Origin: Cyclina sinensis
Lineage: Eukaryota; Mollusca; Bivalvia; Venerida; Veneridae
NCBI GenBank assembly: GCA_012932295.1
Contig: JAAONU010000013.1
Span: 10,504,821-10,568,820, forward strand
DNA length: 64,000 nucleotides
Reading direction: 5' to 3'
Position numbers and translations under genes: made by a program. The notes below the pieces were generated by a model that saw only the letters and a program-made list of their open reading frames with translations, had not been told where the DNA came from and did no database searches. This document shows positions 47,010 to 59,550 of the stretch, in pieces (within the stretch, counting starts at the first letter, position 1; the number at the start of each line of letters is the position of its first letter).

Positions 47010-48890
47010 CGAACGTTCATGCTCGTAACAATCTGAAAATACTATCTGGCGAAGATATCTGATTAAGTCAAAACCATAACTAGTTTGTACGAGTTATACA
47101 GGGATATAGTTGTCTGCAATGTACAAGTTTGAGTGATAATATCTCTTAAGATAGCATGAACTAATAAATTAGTCGACGAGCAGAGAACAATGTTCGGAGG
47201 GAAGCTGATCATAAATCTTCATTATCAAAATATACTTCAACCTAACGAACAAAACATTGTTAACAAAATATGTTTACTTATGTCACCATTTAGACTAAAT
47301 TTTGAATTTAAATGTTAGTGCAGACATTGTAGCTCAGGCTGCAATATTTTAACAGCTTAATTTCAGTAACTTGGTGGCATAATGAAATATACTCACATTT
47401 GTTTGATTTAATGGTGTTTTCATTAATTGAACATGTTGGCGCATTTCGGGACACGCAATATTTGAGCTATATCCAGGCATAAAGAATAAAGAATCATATA
47501 TTATGGTTCTGAATGAGTTTAAGTTCCTCCCAAACAAATCGTCAGCCGTATTTGGTAAACAGACTTTCAACACAAATTAGTTATTTTCATATGTCATTGG
47601 CTAGAGAAAATAAAGCCTTTTCAACTATTGCTTAACCGAAATTGGGATAAAAGCAGTTAGCGTTACAGGGTCGATACAAATTCTGGAAAAACAGTAAATA
47701 TAATGAAAAACTGTGTCAGTTAATAGTCAAAGAAATCTGCTGTAGATAGTTCCTAAAGCGTATATATCCATGCCTTTCGAGTTCGATTCGATAATCGATT
47801 TTCATTTCAGCCTGATTTTACAACACAAACATTTTGTATCACAAATTATTCTTAAAGAAGCTTATTTGACGTTGATAAATGGAACTCAGGTAACAAAACC
47901 GGGTACTGGAGTCATAAACCTTTCTGTGAGGTTAATAATTTCCGGTATAAGCTAGATTACATAATTAATTTAAAGACAATGAACAAAGCCCGTCAATAAA
48001 AAGTATGTTTTGTTTAAAATTTATTAACTCGAGAGAAATCTATTTAGCATGTATCTAAATACGTTCAACAACAAGCGCATATCAATGATTTAAACAGCAG
48101 GGGCACATATTAAAGTAAGTGTGGTAATAAGAAAATTTATAAAAACTGTACACGTACTTGCCAAAATGTATCTATTTCTTGCCAAAATACTAAACGTCAA
48201 AACAATTTTTATCATTGATACTATAGTACACAGAAAACCCGTAGACCAATTTTTGAGAGCATTTTATTCTTCAAGAATTTCTATATAAAAACAGAAGATG
48301 ACTGAAAAAGCACCAAATTGCTCTAACAATATTACAAGAAAACGAACATCGCTTACATTTTTTAGGAATCCATCATACTTAATACAAATAAAATCGTACG
48401 CTATAACAGAGAAAACGCCACCATTTTTTATCATGTTTTGAAATATAAATATATTAAAAAAAATCAAATTAGTTATCTTTGAAAAATACACCGATTGAGC
48501 TGATTCCCTAGCAGCTGTTATTAGATTAAAGTTGACGCTACGAGCAGACATTTGACACCTCTCGGACGTCTGTACGTCTGCAGGTTGGTGCAATAGAGCT
48601 CCGTGTTTTTCAGTTCTCAAAATCACGGGGTATATAATCTACCATATATATTGTATACTATGTAAGTATGCAAGCTCAATAGGTGGACTGCACAGAGACA
48701 TTTTCGTGTTAGAAAGTGTTGACCAGAGCTGCACCGTAGAGAACTTCGTTTAGCTTGCAGGTGCAGATCACAAGAAATAACGAACGAGCTGTTTCCTTCG
48801 TTTCATTGGCACATATAGAGGCATTGTAACAGAGGAAAGTATATTATAAGAAAGTATTGACCAGGGCTGCATTTAACGTTTAATTTTCTC
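47010..48890. other. Intergenic, no supported gene
   Basis: A minus-strand 120-codon frame at 48264-48626 (with SARSVNFNLITAARESAQSV) is open but has no domain I recognise. It could be part of a repeat. Nothing else was seen. Confidence 0.4.
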
Positions 48891-48949
48891 AGGTCCTACT
48901 GATAAAGGCTGCACACATTTCGAAGAACATTACATCAAGTTGTCAGTTC

Positions 48950-48974
48950 ACCATCGTCGGAACCCACGTTCGCT
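48950..48974. repeat. 22-bp sequence shared with 55949 (left copy)
   Basis: ACCATCGTCGGAACCCACG plus 'ttcg' recurs at 55949 with one extra A, same orientation, 7.0 kb away. Confidence 0.6.
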
Positions 48975-48983
48975 TAATACGCT

Positions 48984-49634
48984 ATGCTTCTTAATCGACC
49001 GTGGGTTATTCAAACCTGTGAAAGATATGTGATCTTTTGTCCATCAATTAAAGCTTGCAGTGACTTATATACTATGTTCCGCTTAGAACTTGGATCAAAT
49101 ATTCAGCATGTTCAAATGTATCACTCTAGTACAACTGACATTGTAAAGGAAAATATTAAGTGTGATCTAAGTAAACCTGATGGTATAATTCGCATATTGA
49201 TAGCAACTAGTGCAGCCGGTATGGGTGTTAACTTTGCAGCTATAAAAGGTGTAATTAACTGTGGACCACCAAAGGATATGGATAGTTTTGTCCAGCAGTT
49301 TGGTCGGGCGGGCAGGGATGGCGGGCAGGCTACTGCTTAGTTACTGTACAATGCCAAACAGTGCAGAAATATTGATTCTGATATGAAGGAGTATATCAGT
49401 AACATTTCTGAGTGCAGGAGAGATAAACTTCTGAGTTTCTATAATGCGACATCTTCTCCAAATATCAGTAAACATGCTTGTTGTGATATCTGTGCAAAAA
49501 CATGTTCATGTGACAACATTTGTCCCAATGTCTTACACTCATATTTTGAAATCAAAGCTCCTGGTACCACTTCAGAATCAGAATCAGATTTTTCAGATAG
49601 TTTAGAGCAGATCTCAGAAAGTGAAAAATTATAA
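48984..49634 (+). pseudogene. RecQ-like DNA helicase, 5'-truncated copy with one internal stop
   Basis: The frame covers the second helicase domain and the RecQ zinc-binding region: VIFCPSIKACSDLY, IRILIATSAAGMGVN (motif V) and QQFGRAGRDGGQ (motif VI). After an in-frame TAG (49338-49340) come ECRRDKLLSFY and HACCDICAKTCSC (zinc ligands). The ATPase domain with motifs I-III is absent and an in-frame stop precedes the ATG, so it cannot be an active helicase. RecQ-like copies of this kind are multiplied in several invertebrates and may travel with mobile elements. If the TAG is a sequencing error the downstream part would still be truncated. Confidence 0.75.
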
Positions 49635-49639
49635 TAAAT

Positions 49640-51800
49640 GTATGTCTTCAGATCTGAACTATAATTAATGTATAATGTCTCAAGATCTGGTGTGGTGTAA
49701 ACAAATAAATTAAAATCAGTTTTAATACTTTGTGATAAATCTTTTTTATGACTATGTTAGTTAAAATGAAATTAACACACTGTAGCAGTCACATTGGGAT
49801 AAATAAACCTTGGTCTTTAGACAGTACGTTTTTAGGTTACCTCGTCTTTGTCCTTGACTTCATTGCTATTCTAGGTTACCACTAAATGCCTTTTCATTGG
49901 TTTTTGAATTAGCACTCTTCTAGGTAACCTCATCATTTGTTTTACCTTTAGACCAGTAATTTTCTAGGTAACCTAATTATTGTTCTTTACTCAAGTACTA
50001 GTTAAAACTCATATTTTCTGTACAGTACTTTGTCATTCTTGCAGAAGGAGTATTTATGAAGTTGCAATTATTGACCATTAGTCAGTGAGGATTTTACCAG
50101 AACTTTCTATAGATAATAGTTAGCTGAGAAGGAAAAATGACACAAAACTGTAAATGTGATGTGTGTTTTTGTTTCTTTTTGTTGCACAGCTGGTAGTGAG
50201 TGCTCTAAAGATCATTCCTGTTAGTGCTATTGATCATTGAAACTTGTTAAGTTTTGTTACTTGATTTCATTATGATGTATTACTAGCACAAGGAATAAAT
50301 GATTGAAAAAATAAGCTCTTATTTTATGACATGTAATGGGCAGATTCTGATTGTGATACCTTTATTTGTGTTGCTGGTTACAAGAAAGCAAACAATATAG
50401 TAGTCAGATGCTATGGAGACTTTTAAACAGAAAAGTATGCCAGTCATATATACAGTTCATACTCATTAACTAGAACTGTCTTCAAATGTATCTCTGCAAA
50501 AGATATTTTTTAGTCCCAGTCCTAATTTGTCCTTTGTTAAACGTAGCTTAAATTGAAAATGTTTCAGTTGAACTACAGGTAACTCCTAGTGTTTATATTG
50601 GTCCCACTCACTTAAGTTTTAACTGTAGTTAAAAATCAAAACGCCAATAGTAAAACAAGATCTTGTGAGCCCATCGACTTTTGCTCCCATACATGTACTA
50701 TATAGTACTTGCACTGAAACTGTAATATGCAGTCAGTGGGGACAATCACAGTGACATTTGAATTAACAACCTCCCAAGTTAGACCCCTAAAGTACTGCTC
50801 CTCCATACAATTTTATTATGTACTGGTTAACCTAGCTAAGAGGAACTGTATCCACGATCAGACTGCATTAATCACATCTAATCTGCACTGTTCACTATTC
50901 ACTGAACAAGAGTACCACCTGTGTGTGTCAAAGCTCAGCTGCTTCTTAGTTTTTATTTTAATGGGGGTTAATAGATTTTCTAAGTTAAACAGGTACATTA
51001 TTCTATATTATGATAGAGTTAGTCACTTTTTGGACAAATGCAGGTTGTCATCACAAAATATTCGGAGTTTATGAGATAATGGCAGAGATATTTTAAAATG
51101 TCAAAGTTTTTGCACACTGAGGAGCTATATCTTGACATTTTCTTTGAAAACAGCCAATAAATGATACTGATAGTGATACTGTATAAATTAAAAAGGGTTA
51201 AAACTTAGAAATAAAGCAGGTGGCCAGTTTAATACCATGATAGTCAAATTAGCTGACAAATCCACTTGGTTTACACATATAACTGTGATCTTGAACACTG
51301 ACTGAGGAAATTACAGAGAAATGCATTAGATCCAACATTAAATACAGAACTAAGTATGATGTATAACTACTTTATTGCATTAATCTGTAATGTTCATACA
51401 AAACAGAACTCAAAATAATTTATATTACCAAACATATTTGGAATATTACCTGGTCTACAGTACAATAAATATTAACCAAAACAATTGTGCTAAGTCAACA
51501 TTTAAATATAATGATTTTAGATACTTCTTCTCCATAGGTTAAAAGTTGATTCCCTTGCAGAGTTTGATAAATGTGTTTTTTTCTGTTCCAACCTGCTATG
51601 AACAACCAATGGTCCTATATCACTCACCTAAATACCATGGAAATATCAAACGTTAGTAAAATTTATACCAGTAATAAAAACAACTGTACATATATGGTAT
51701 TGCAAATTTAAAGAATCTTGCTTCAAAACCAAAAGTAAAAAAATAAAGCATTTATTTTTAAACAAACAGTTGGAATTTTAATTATGTAGCTTTAACAAAC
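49640..51800. other. Intergenic, no supported gene
   Basis: A 115-codon frame at 50727-51074 has no recognised domain. At 51590-51645, 'tcctatatcactcacctaaa' resembles a very common bivalve repeat start. Otherwise plain AT-rich sequence. Confidence 0.4.
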
Positions 51801-51804
51801 AGAA

Positions 51805-52470
51805 GGGCCAAGATGGCCCTGTATGACTCCCCTGAGCCCAAGTTTGAACCCTGTGACCTAGTTTTTTACCCAAATGATCCATACTCAAACTTTACCTTCA
51901 AATCAACATTACATTACATTATTCATTATTGTATTATATTGTTACATATTGTGCTATATTATTCTATTGTACTAAATTATACTATATTGTACGAAATTAT
52001 ACTATATTGAACTATTATACTGTATTGCATTGTACAATAATGTACTATATTTTACTATATCACATTCTGGTCGAAAATGTAGCCTCTAGAGTGTTCAGAT
52101 GGTTTTTACATATTTGACCCCTGTGACCTAGTTTTTGACTCCACTTGACCCATATTCAAGCTTGACTTAGAAATCACTAAAACGAGCTTTCTAAAAAATT
52201 TCCAGGTCATCTGGACTGAAATTGTAGTATTTTGACAGTTTACCACATTTGGGTTCTGTGACAGTTTTTGACCCATGTAGATCCCTTTTCATACATATGA
52301 AATACCAAGTGACCCTTGAAAGGGCCATTTTTGACCTGGGATCTTGATGTGAACAAATTTGGTAGAGGTCCAGTAGTAAATGCTACATACCAAATATCTA
52401 AACTATAAGAATTGTGGTTACTGACAAGATCACTTTTTTAAACTCTATCTGATACAATGTAACTCCATGC
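51805..52470 (+). repeat. Dispersed 'gggccaagatggccc' repeat with AT-rich insert
   Basis: AGGGCCAAGATGGCCCTGTA begins a non-coding repeat with several 'tgtgacctagtttttgac' units. A TACTATATTG-type simple tract (about 51905-52070) interrupts it. Confidence 0.6.
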
Positions 52471-52795
52471 AAAACAAGTTACCCATTGGGCAGGGCCAAT
52501 TTAACCACTGAAACAGAATAGAAGACCTCCGTATGATACTCCATGCAAATATTGTATGGTGTTGTGGTTTTAGGATTTTTCTCAGACTTTTCAACAAGTG
52601 ACCCTAGGGCAATTGCAATTTGACCCATGGACATAATTTGAGCAACTTTGGATGAGGTCCACTTCACAAACCTTGCAAAATGTGGATTAACCCATTGGGT
52701 TCTGACTATGTGACAAAAGATGAAAGACATCAAACAGTCACAACAGTTTACATGAGTACTTCTGCTGTAGTGAGCTTAAAAGCTCTGCAGACAAT

Positions 52796-53448
52796 TCACA
52801 AATACATACTTGCAATAACCTTTTGTTTTTTTATCCAAGAATGCAGGTTTTCTGCATCAACACATTTCAAAGGGTCTTGAAATTTTTTAAATGATTTCCA
52901 TTTAAATTTCTCAGTTGTAGCTTGACTTCTTAAACATTTCACAATAGCTAAAATGTCTTTTGATTTGTCAACTTCTGGTCTAAGTCTTTTTGACTGAATG
53001 CATTTTTTTTTTTTTTGATTAGATTGGTTTTAATATTTTCAACAACCTGAGTAGTCATGCAAACTTTTTTTTGCAGACTCAAAGCATTTGTTTACACCCT
53101 GCGTATTTAACTGATTTTTCACATTTTTTACCTGCAACTCAACACCATTGTCATTTGGAATTTGTTTGTAACACCACCTTTTAAATTTATACACATGTTC
53201 CATTTGTATTCAAAACTATGTTCAGTGCCTAAAATAGATATACAGTATGTAATCATTCGCCACAACCAGAGTTTATACTTTGAATGATGAAGTGCTGAAT
53301 CGAACAACCACTCGAAGTAAGCATTACGTACAATCCGTTCTCCATCACCCAATTTGTACGAATCACAGGTGTCTCTGAATAACAGAGCCATGAACAGGAA
53401 GGTACTAACGGGGTTACTCTCGCTACAATCATTGTCAAGTTGGTACAA
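52796..53448 (-). pseudogene. DUF6589-like transposon-associated protein, C-terminal part, frameshifted
   Basis: On the minus strand YKLGDGERIVRNAYFEWLFD, then HSKYKLWLWRMITY, FEYKWNMCINLKGG, and in further frames PNDNGVELQVKNVKNQL, VVENIKTNLI and SKRLRPEVDKSKDIL, ending SMYL and TGA. The GDGxR start and the N-D-(x)E-x-x-x-K-N pattern resemble DUF6589 proteins, a family multiplied in molluscs and cnidarians. Three frame changes lie in A-runs (T14 at 53003, T8 at 53065, AAA near 53158), so some may be sequencing errors. No N-terminal part was found. Confidence 0.5.
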
Positions 53449-53549
53449 TTTCCATTAATGCACCTAAGAATGCAATCTAAGAAATGTTGAAGACGTATCC
53501 TTCCATTTATGTAAGAGCAAGTACGAGAGCATTTTAATGGCATGTTAAA

Positions 53550-54677
53550 GGTAGGTGCACTTTGTGAGTAGGATTGCCTTTTTCTCCTTTAAATCATGCT
53601 TGATCGAAAGAAAGATATATCCATGCACTTCAGCGTACACTATTGTAAGCTTAACAATTTGATTGCAAAATATCCACATGTGCTCCCTTGTATTGGTGGT
53701 ATTTTTGTCTCGTTAGGTCCAAATGATTTTCAAAGTTTTACTGATACTTTTGATATATTTGCAAGTGGTCAAGGTACAAAATGACAATTTACTCATAAAT
53801 GAATGTTTTTGGGAGTTTTTTGCGTGCATGCGTGCGTGCGTTAAGTATTATTATTTATTTCATAAGTGTCAAGAAAATTATTTAAACGTGATTAATAGCA
53901 AATTTTAAGCGGCAAATCGGCCATGGATAGAAGTCCGTTCGCGGATAGAAAAGTTAACATACCGGATAAAACCCAATATGAATAATTAAAACATTTTTTG
54001 TTAATTGATAACTGACATAGAAATGAAAATGTGTACGAAATATCAAGTAAAATTCAGTATGTTTGAGTAATTAATAGACAGTTATAAATGGCGCATCGAC
54101 GAGTTCTGTCAGCACTTCTATCTGTATACTTACTTACCTAGTAATTATCTAAAACATAAGTTAGCGTTTCTTTCCTTTCTGGAGAATGAAGCGGAGGTTA
54201 CTGCGAAGAGATCGATATTTAGTCACACGTTACCAGGCTGACGTCATTTTGATATGTTTCCGGTTTCACTTTGTGAATGATAAAGTTTTGCCGTTTTTCA
54301 AAATCTGAAACAGGACCCTAAATTATTCGTGAGGCTTTGCAGACATCAGCAAGATTAGATCTAATGAAATTTTACATTAACTGTTTTACTTAGTTGGCTG
54401 CATTAGGACTGCAGGATACCCAGACGAATGGGAAGCAAGCCAAGTCAAGTAAAGTTTATTTATATACTGATTACTGTCAACAAATGACATAAGTTCTAAA
54501 GAGCTTTTAACACCGACTATCTAGACAGACAAAATTTGATATGGATGGCAATCATGCTGCACAGAAAAAATAAATTACTTGAAGAAATTAAAAGATGTTA
54601 AAAGTTATTAATATTAGTTAATATGTAGTCATTACAAATTCAATTTACAAGAACAGAAAGTGAAAGCGTAACATAGA
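53550..54677. other. Intergenic, nothing recognised
   Basis: AT-rich. A TGCG-type simple run near 53820 and 'gtcaagtcaagtaaagtttatttata' at 54444 are the only marks. Confidence 0.45.
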
Positions 54678-54685
54678 TGATATGC

Positions 54686-55135
54686 GGGTGCCGGACGTTT
54701 CGGTAAATGACCAGTTCGATAAATTGGATTTATATAGTAAACCCTTTGGACGTTTCGGTAAAAAGGCAATTATATAGTAATTATATGGTAAATAATGGAG
54801 AAAGTTGTCACACATATGAAAAACACATAATAATTACCTAGTTTGTGATATGTGCTATTCCTGTAATGTGCTTATAGTATTTTAATGAAAATAAATAATA
54901 ATACATAATAACTAGTTATTATTACTATCAAATGGTCTAGGTCCACTATGTATACCTAGCCCATTTACCGTGAACCTGATAATAGCAGCAAAATGAGAGC
55001 AGCGGTGAAATATGTGATATATCCCATTGTTACCATATAATTACAATATAATTGCCTTTTTACCGAAACATCCAATGGGCTTACTATATAAATCCAATTT
55101 ACCGAACTGGTCATTTACCGAAACGTCTGTAAATC
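54686..55135. mobile_element. Palindromic DNA element with about 100-bp arms
   Basis: The left arm (about 54694-54796) starts GGACGTTTCGGTAAATGACC and the right arm (about 55027-55126) is its complement with few mismatches. The 8-mer TGATATGC lies at 54678-54685 and 55136-55143, a possible target duplication. The outermost 8 bases do not match, so the exact ends are uncertain. The motif ACGTTTCGGTAAA recurs inside each arm. Confidence 0.65.
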
Positions 55136-55143
55136 TGATATGC

Positions 55144-56067
55144 TGCTGTCATGTATTGGTCAAGTCAAGGTGTTACCACAGGATGGGCATATACATTTCT
55201 CGTCATTCCAATTGTTAATTAAGCTTCTGAATTGGTTAAATGAAGTTGCTTTTCTAAAATTTTCAGGCATTTAGTTCCAGCGTTTGACAGCAGCATATCT
55301 AAATGATTTCTTACCATAGTTTTGAGTTCTGGGCTGTGGATCTTCTACAGTGTTTGTATATCTAAAACTATAATAGGTATGATCTCAATGTCCAAGAAGT
55401 GGGATATTATTGGTGCATAATAATGCTGGTGGGAAGTCAAGCTAGCTGCTGATACTAAGACATAAAACTTGTTTTATACATTTTATTTTTATTCAGTAGA
55501 TGTCCAAGATAATGAAAATTAGTTAGCTAATATGTACATTTTGAAATTTGATCGTCCTATTAACCAAAAGTAGCCATGTTTCTTCAATAATAACAGTATA
55601 CATTTAATTGTCTCCCTTAAGTACTTGGATTCAAGGGAGATAAGGGTAAATTTTTAATAATAATACTGAATATTAAATATAATAATAATTGAATAATCAA
55701 TATAACAAAATTTCTTAAATCCTTAAAAAGGGAACATTTCATATAACTTTGATCGTCATTACAAGGTCTCTTCTGTATATGCGTACATGCCAGGTATCTC
55801 AAGCTGCAGTCAGTGAGACTGGGATTTTTTTAAGGGAGACTGGGGTAAAAATAAGGGAGATTTTTTTTAATTGCATCAGAACAGGGTGTTTTATTCATTT
55901 TATCATAGAAAACATTATAATGAACATTTTAAATCAAACAAAGTAACAACCATCGTCGGAAACCCACGTTCGATCCATTCAGTTTCACTCTATTTATCTA
56001 CCATGGGACAATTGGCTGGTAAAATTTCGTACTCATGAATAATTCATTACCTACTTTCGTTGGTTTA
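55144..56067. other. Intergenic, nothing recognised
   Basis: AT-rich with short frames. It includes the right-hand 22-bp repeat at 55949-55972. Confidence 0.45.
55949..55972. repeat. 22-bp sequence shared with 48950 (right copy)
   Basis: ACCATCGTCGGAAACCCACG plus 'ttcg', followed here by ATCC. Confidence 0.6.
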
Positions 56068-56285
56068 CCTTGAAGATCCAATTGTCCAAAAACTTTAACA
56101 TTGACTATAACTTCCTTGTAAGTAAGTGGATTTACTTCAAATTTGGACCCAACAGCCCTTTTGACAAGACCTTCCCACTGACCTATACTTATTTGACCTT
56201 GACCCTTTGAATGACTGTTCCTCAGCTCAAAGTCAAAGCACCACTTCGGGGGCATTGTCATCTTACAGTGACATTTCCTGTTTCC
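56068..56285 (+). repeat. Dispersed 'GTCCGTCC' repeat, 5'-truncated copy
   Basis: One internal unit ('taacattgactataacttcc' ... 'ttatttgaccttgaccc') and the common end 'gggggcattgtcatcttac'. The hairpin start is missing. Confidence 0.75.
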
Positions 56286-56289
56286 TCTG

Positions 56290-57232
56290 TTTTCTTAATT
56301 CCAAAATTTAATAACTAGATAGCTATAGACACTGATAGATCTACAGTGTATAATAGAATGACACTATGGGGGGAAAACCCTCACATTTTATCGAATTTTA
56401 ATTAGATCTGAATTAAACATCAATTAAATGCCAATTAGCCACAGAACTCAAACACGCCTTTTTAATATATTACACTTCTGTACATTAAAAATGAAACAAA
56501 TATAACACATTATACAGGTCTTGGAGTTGTCTTTGGGTAGTCTTGGTGTGTCTTTGGGTAGTCTTGGGGTGTCTTAGGGTTAATAGACTGACCCCATCTA
56601 GCCTAATTCATTATGCTTAAGGAGTCACTTGTAGATCAGATAGTTTTAAGTTAATTCAGCCTTGAGAAGGTGAACAAACAAAATAACCTGTACAATCTGT
56701 CCACCTTCAGAGTAGAAATAGTGAGACATATAACATAATATAACACATCTTTTTCCAGATACATTACACCCACTCAAATAGACAACGGTGAACCAGAAGG
56801 ATTGTACAAGTACAGTGCAAAACATTCCCAGAAGAAAACAGGTCTAAGCTTGAATGAGAACCGTGGGCTGGCATGAATGATATAGTGAGGTTCAAGAGTA
56901 TACGTAGCTTTTTCCGTCTGGTATTCCTCTCACTGAATGTCACTTGATATTTTGTTTTGGCACATAATTGACTTAGTCCAGGAAACCTTGCCGCAGTAGG
57001 ATATTGTTGTATTTTCTGATTAACAATATCCTCTGTTTAGGGCACAATAAATGTCCAGATATCTCGTAAATGAGACTAATAATTGACTTGCAGAAAAAAA
57101 AAATCTTCATATTATGAATATATTTGTTAATGCATTTCCTCAATAAAGAAAACTAATGAGATACATGCCTCGCACATAGTTTTATCTTAGAACTTCATTT
57201 TAAAAAACTTATTCCTAATTGTTTTATTTTTG
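56290..57232. other. Intergenic, nothing recognised
   Basis: Only a short direct repeat 'tctttgggtagtcttgg' at 56530-56575. Confidence 0.45.
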
Positions 57233-58112
57233 TCGAGCCCACTTGGGGTGAGCTCGACTTAGTCACCACTTTTGGCGTATAGTTCGGTGTATGTGTGTCT
57301 GTGCATCTGTCCGGATTTGTCCTGTCTATATCTTGCTCATTCTTTGAAGGATTACAAAATAATTTGGTACAAATGTTCACCATGATGGGGTTGTGTGTCG
57401 CACACAAAACCCAGGTCCGCCGCTCAAAGGTCAAGGTCACAGTTGGGGGTCAGCGCAAAACTCATGTCTGGAGCGTATCTTCTACATGCATGGAGGAATT
57501 TTAATATACTTTGGGACAATTATTATCCATAGTGATGCAGAGTGTTGAGCGAAAAATTCAGGTGTCTGTGGCAAAGGTCAAGGTCGCGTTTAGGGGTCAA
57601 AAGTCAAATAACAAAATAAAACATTCATTTGTGAGTTTAACTTCTATATACATGGATGGATTTTAATATAACTTAGCACAAATGATCTGCATGTTGAGTT
57701 GAGTTGTCTCGCGCAAGATGAAGGTCAAGGTCACAAGAGGTCAAAGGTCAAATAAAAATATTAAAATTTGTTTGTTGGCGCTGTATTTTGCATATGCTTT
57801 GAAGTATTATGCTTAGAGGTCAGAGGATTTGAAAAATTGAAGTGTCTGTGGCAAAGGTCAAGTTCATTTTTTAGGGTCAAAGGTCAAATAACAAAATAAA
57901 ACATTCATATAAGAATATACCTTCTATATACATGGATGGATTTTAATATAACTTAGCACATATATTCTCCATGTTGAGTTGAGTTGTCTTGCGCAAAATG
58001 AAAGTCAAGGTCACAAGAGGTCAAAGGTCAAATAAAAATATTAAAATTTGTTTGTTGGCGCAGTATCTTGCTTATGCTTTAAAGAATTATACTAAGTGAT
58101 CAGAGGATTTTA
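57233..58112 (+). repeat. 'TCGAGCCC' dispersed repeat, copy 1, with internal duplication
   Basis: Starts GTCGAGCCCACTTGGGGTGA (hairpin GAGC...GCTC), then 'gtgtgtctgtgcatctgtcc'. An AGGTCA-rich segment of about 290 bp is present twice (57540-57835 and 57838-58112), each with 'acatggatggattttaata' and a perfect DR1. No coding. Confidence 0.75.
57738..57750 (+). promoter_or_regulatory. Perfect DR1 nuclear-receptor site in repeat
   Basis: AGGTCA A AGGTCA, the HNF4/RXR-type direct repeat. A second exact copy is at 58018-58030 and a GGGTCA variant at 57874. Repeat-borne, use unknown. Confidence 0.35.
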
Positions 58113-58116
58113 AAAT

Positions 58117-58935
58117 TGTTGAGCCCCCTTGTGGTGAGGTCGACTTAGTCACTGCTTTTCACTTTTTGTGGTTTGGTGTATGTGTATGTGCATCCGTCAG
58201 TCTGTGTGTCTGTCTAGATTTGTCCGGTTTATATCTTGCTCATTCTTTGAAGGATTACAAAATTGTTTGATACAAATGTTCACCATGATAGGATGATGTG
58301 TCACACACAAAACCCAGGTCCGCCACTCAAAGGTCAAGGTCACACTTGGAGGGTCAGCTCAGTACCGTGTCCAGAGCATAACTTATTCATGCATGGAGGG
58401 ATTTTAATATAACTTAGGACAAATGTAACCCATAATGAGGCGGAATGTAGCGCGAAAAATTCAGTGTCTGTGGTAAAGGTCAAGGCCTTACTTCAGGGTC
58501 AAAGGTCAAATACCAAATTAAAACATTCATTTGTGAGTATATTTCTTTATACATGGATGGATTTTTATATAAGTTATAACAAATGTTCTCAATAGTGAGT
58601 TGAGTTGTCTTGTGCAAATGAAGGTCAAGGTCACAAGAGGTCAAAGATCAAATAAAAATATCAAAATGTTCAAATAACATGAATTGAGATTTTTAGGCAC
58701 AAATGTTCATCATGAAACTTCTTGTCATGCACATGAACCAGGTCACCAGGTCAGAGGTCAAGGTCACCTAACATAATGCAATGTCAAGATTTAGCTATGG
58801 GTATAAAGAGGATGTGCTGCGCACATCTCGCCTATGTATACATCTTTCTCCTTGATCTGAAGCTTATAGGTTCAGGTTTGAATTAAGACAAGCGGGCTCG
58901 ACATTCTGCCCGTGGGCATGTCTTGTTTAAGGTTT
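58117..58935 (+). repeat. 'TCGAGCCC' dispersed repeat, copy 2
   Basis: Starts TTGAGCCCCCTTGTGGTGAG and ends 'gcgggctcgacattctgccc' plus 'gtgggcatgtcttgtt', the likely true 3' end of the family. One internal AGGTCA-rich segment only. Confidence 0.75.
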
Positions 58936-59275
58936 GCACCCCTAAGTTCAGAGAACCAGGTTCAGAAACTTGACTGTGTTAAAGTAATATTGGTTAACTA
59001 ATTTGTTGCTGCTTATTTAAGATAGTAGCATTGACTAGTAGGGTAATTATAAATGTTTGTTTTAATATGAAATTGTGACTGATTTAATGATATATAGTGA
59101 CTGTTTACCTTGATTCTGCAAAGGAGCTTGTACCTTGGTATAACCTAATATTTACTTGGTTCTGTTTAATTATACTCCAAACTATTATTGTAGTAACTTG
59201 TAACTTGAAATGTCAGAACAACTCTTACTTGAAGTGGAGGAAATCTCTGTCATTTGAAATTAGTATTACTTATGT
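58936..59275. other. Intergenic, nothing recognised
   Basis: AT-rich with short frames only. Confidence 0.45.
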
Positions 59276-59278
59276 TTT

Positions 59279-59550
59279 TATGCCCCGGAAGGGAGGCATA
59301 TAGTTTTTGAACTGTCCGTCCGTCATTCCGTCCGTCCACCATCAGTCCATCTGAAAACTTTATCATTTGGCATAACTTCCTTATTAGTAAGTGGATTCAC
59401 TTCATACTTGGACACAACATCCCTTTGGACAAGACCTTCACATTGACCTATATTTATTTGACCTTGACCCTTGAATGATTGGTCCTCAGCCCAAAGTCAA
59501 AGCACCACTTTGGCGGCATTGTCATCTTACAGTGTCAGTTCTTGTTGTTT
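59279..59550 (+). repeat. Dispersed 'GTCCGTCC' repeat, full copy with one unit
   Basis: ATGCCCCGGAAGGGAGGCAT (hairpin), 'gaactgtccgtccgtcattc', one unit, and the end 'gcggcattgtcatcttacag' then 'ttcttgtt'. Confidence 0.8.

Noticed and set aside
48264..48626. Minus-strand 120-codon open frame
   Set aside because: No recognised domain, no splice or promoter context; possibly repeat-derived.
50727..51074. 115-codon open frame
   Set aside because: No recognisable domain; near repeat sequence; not supported by exon signals.
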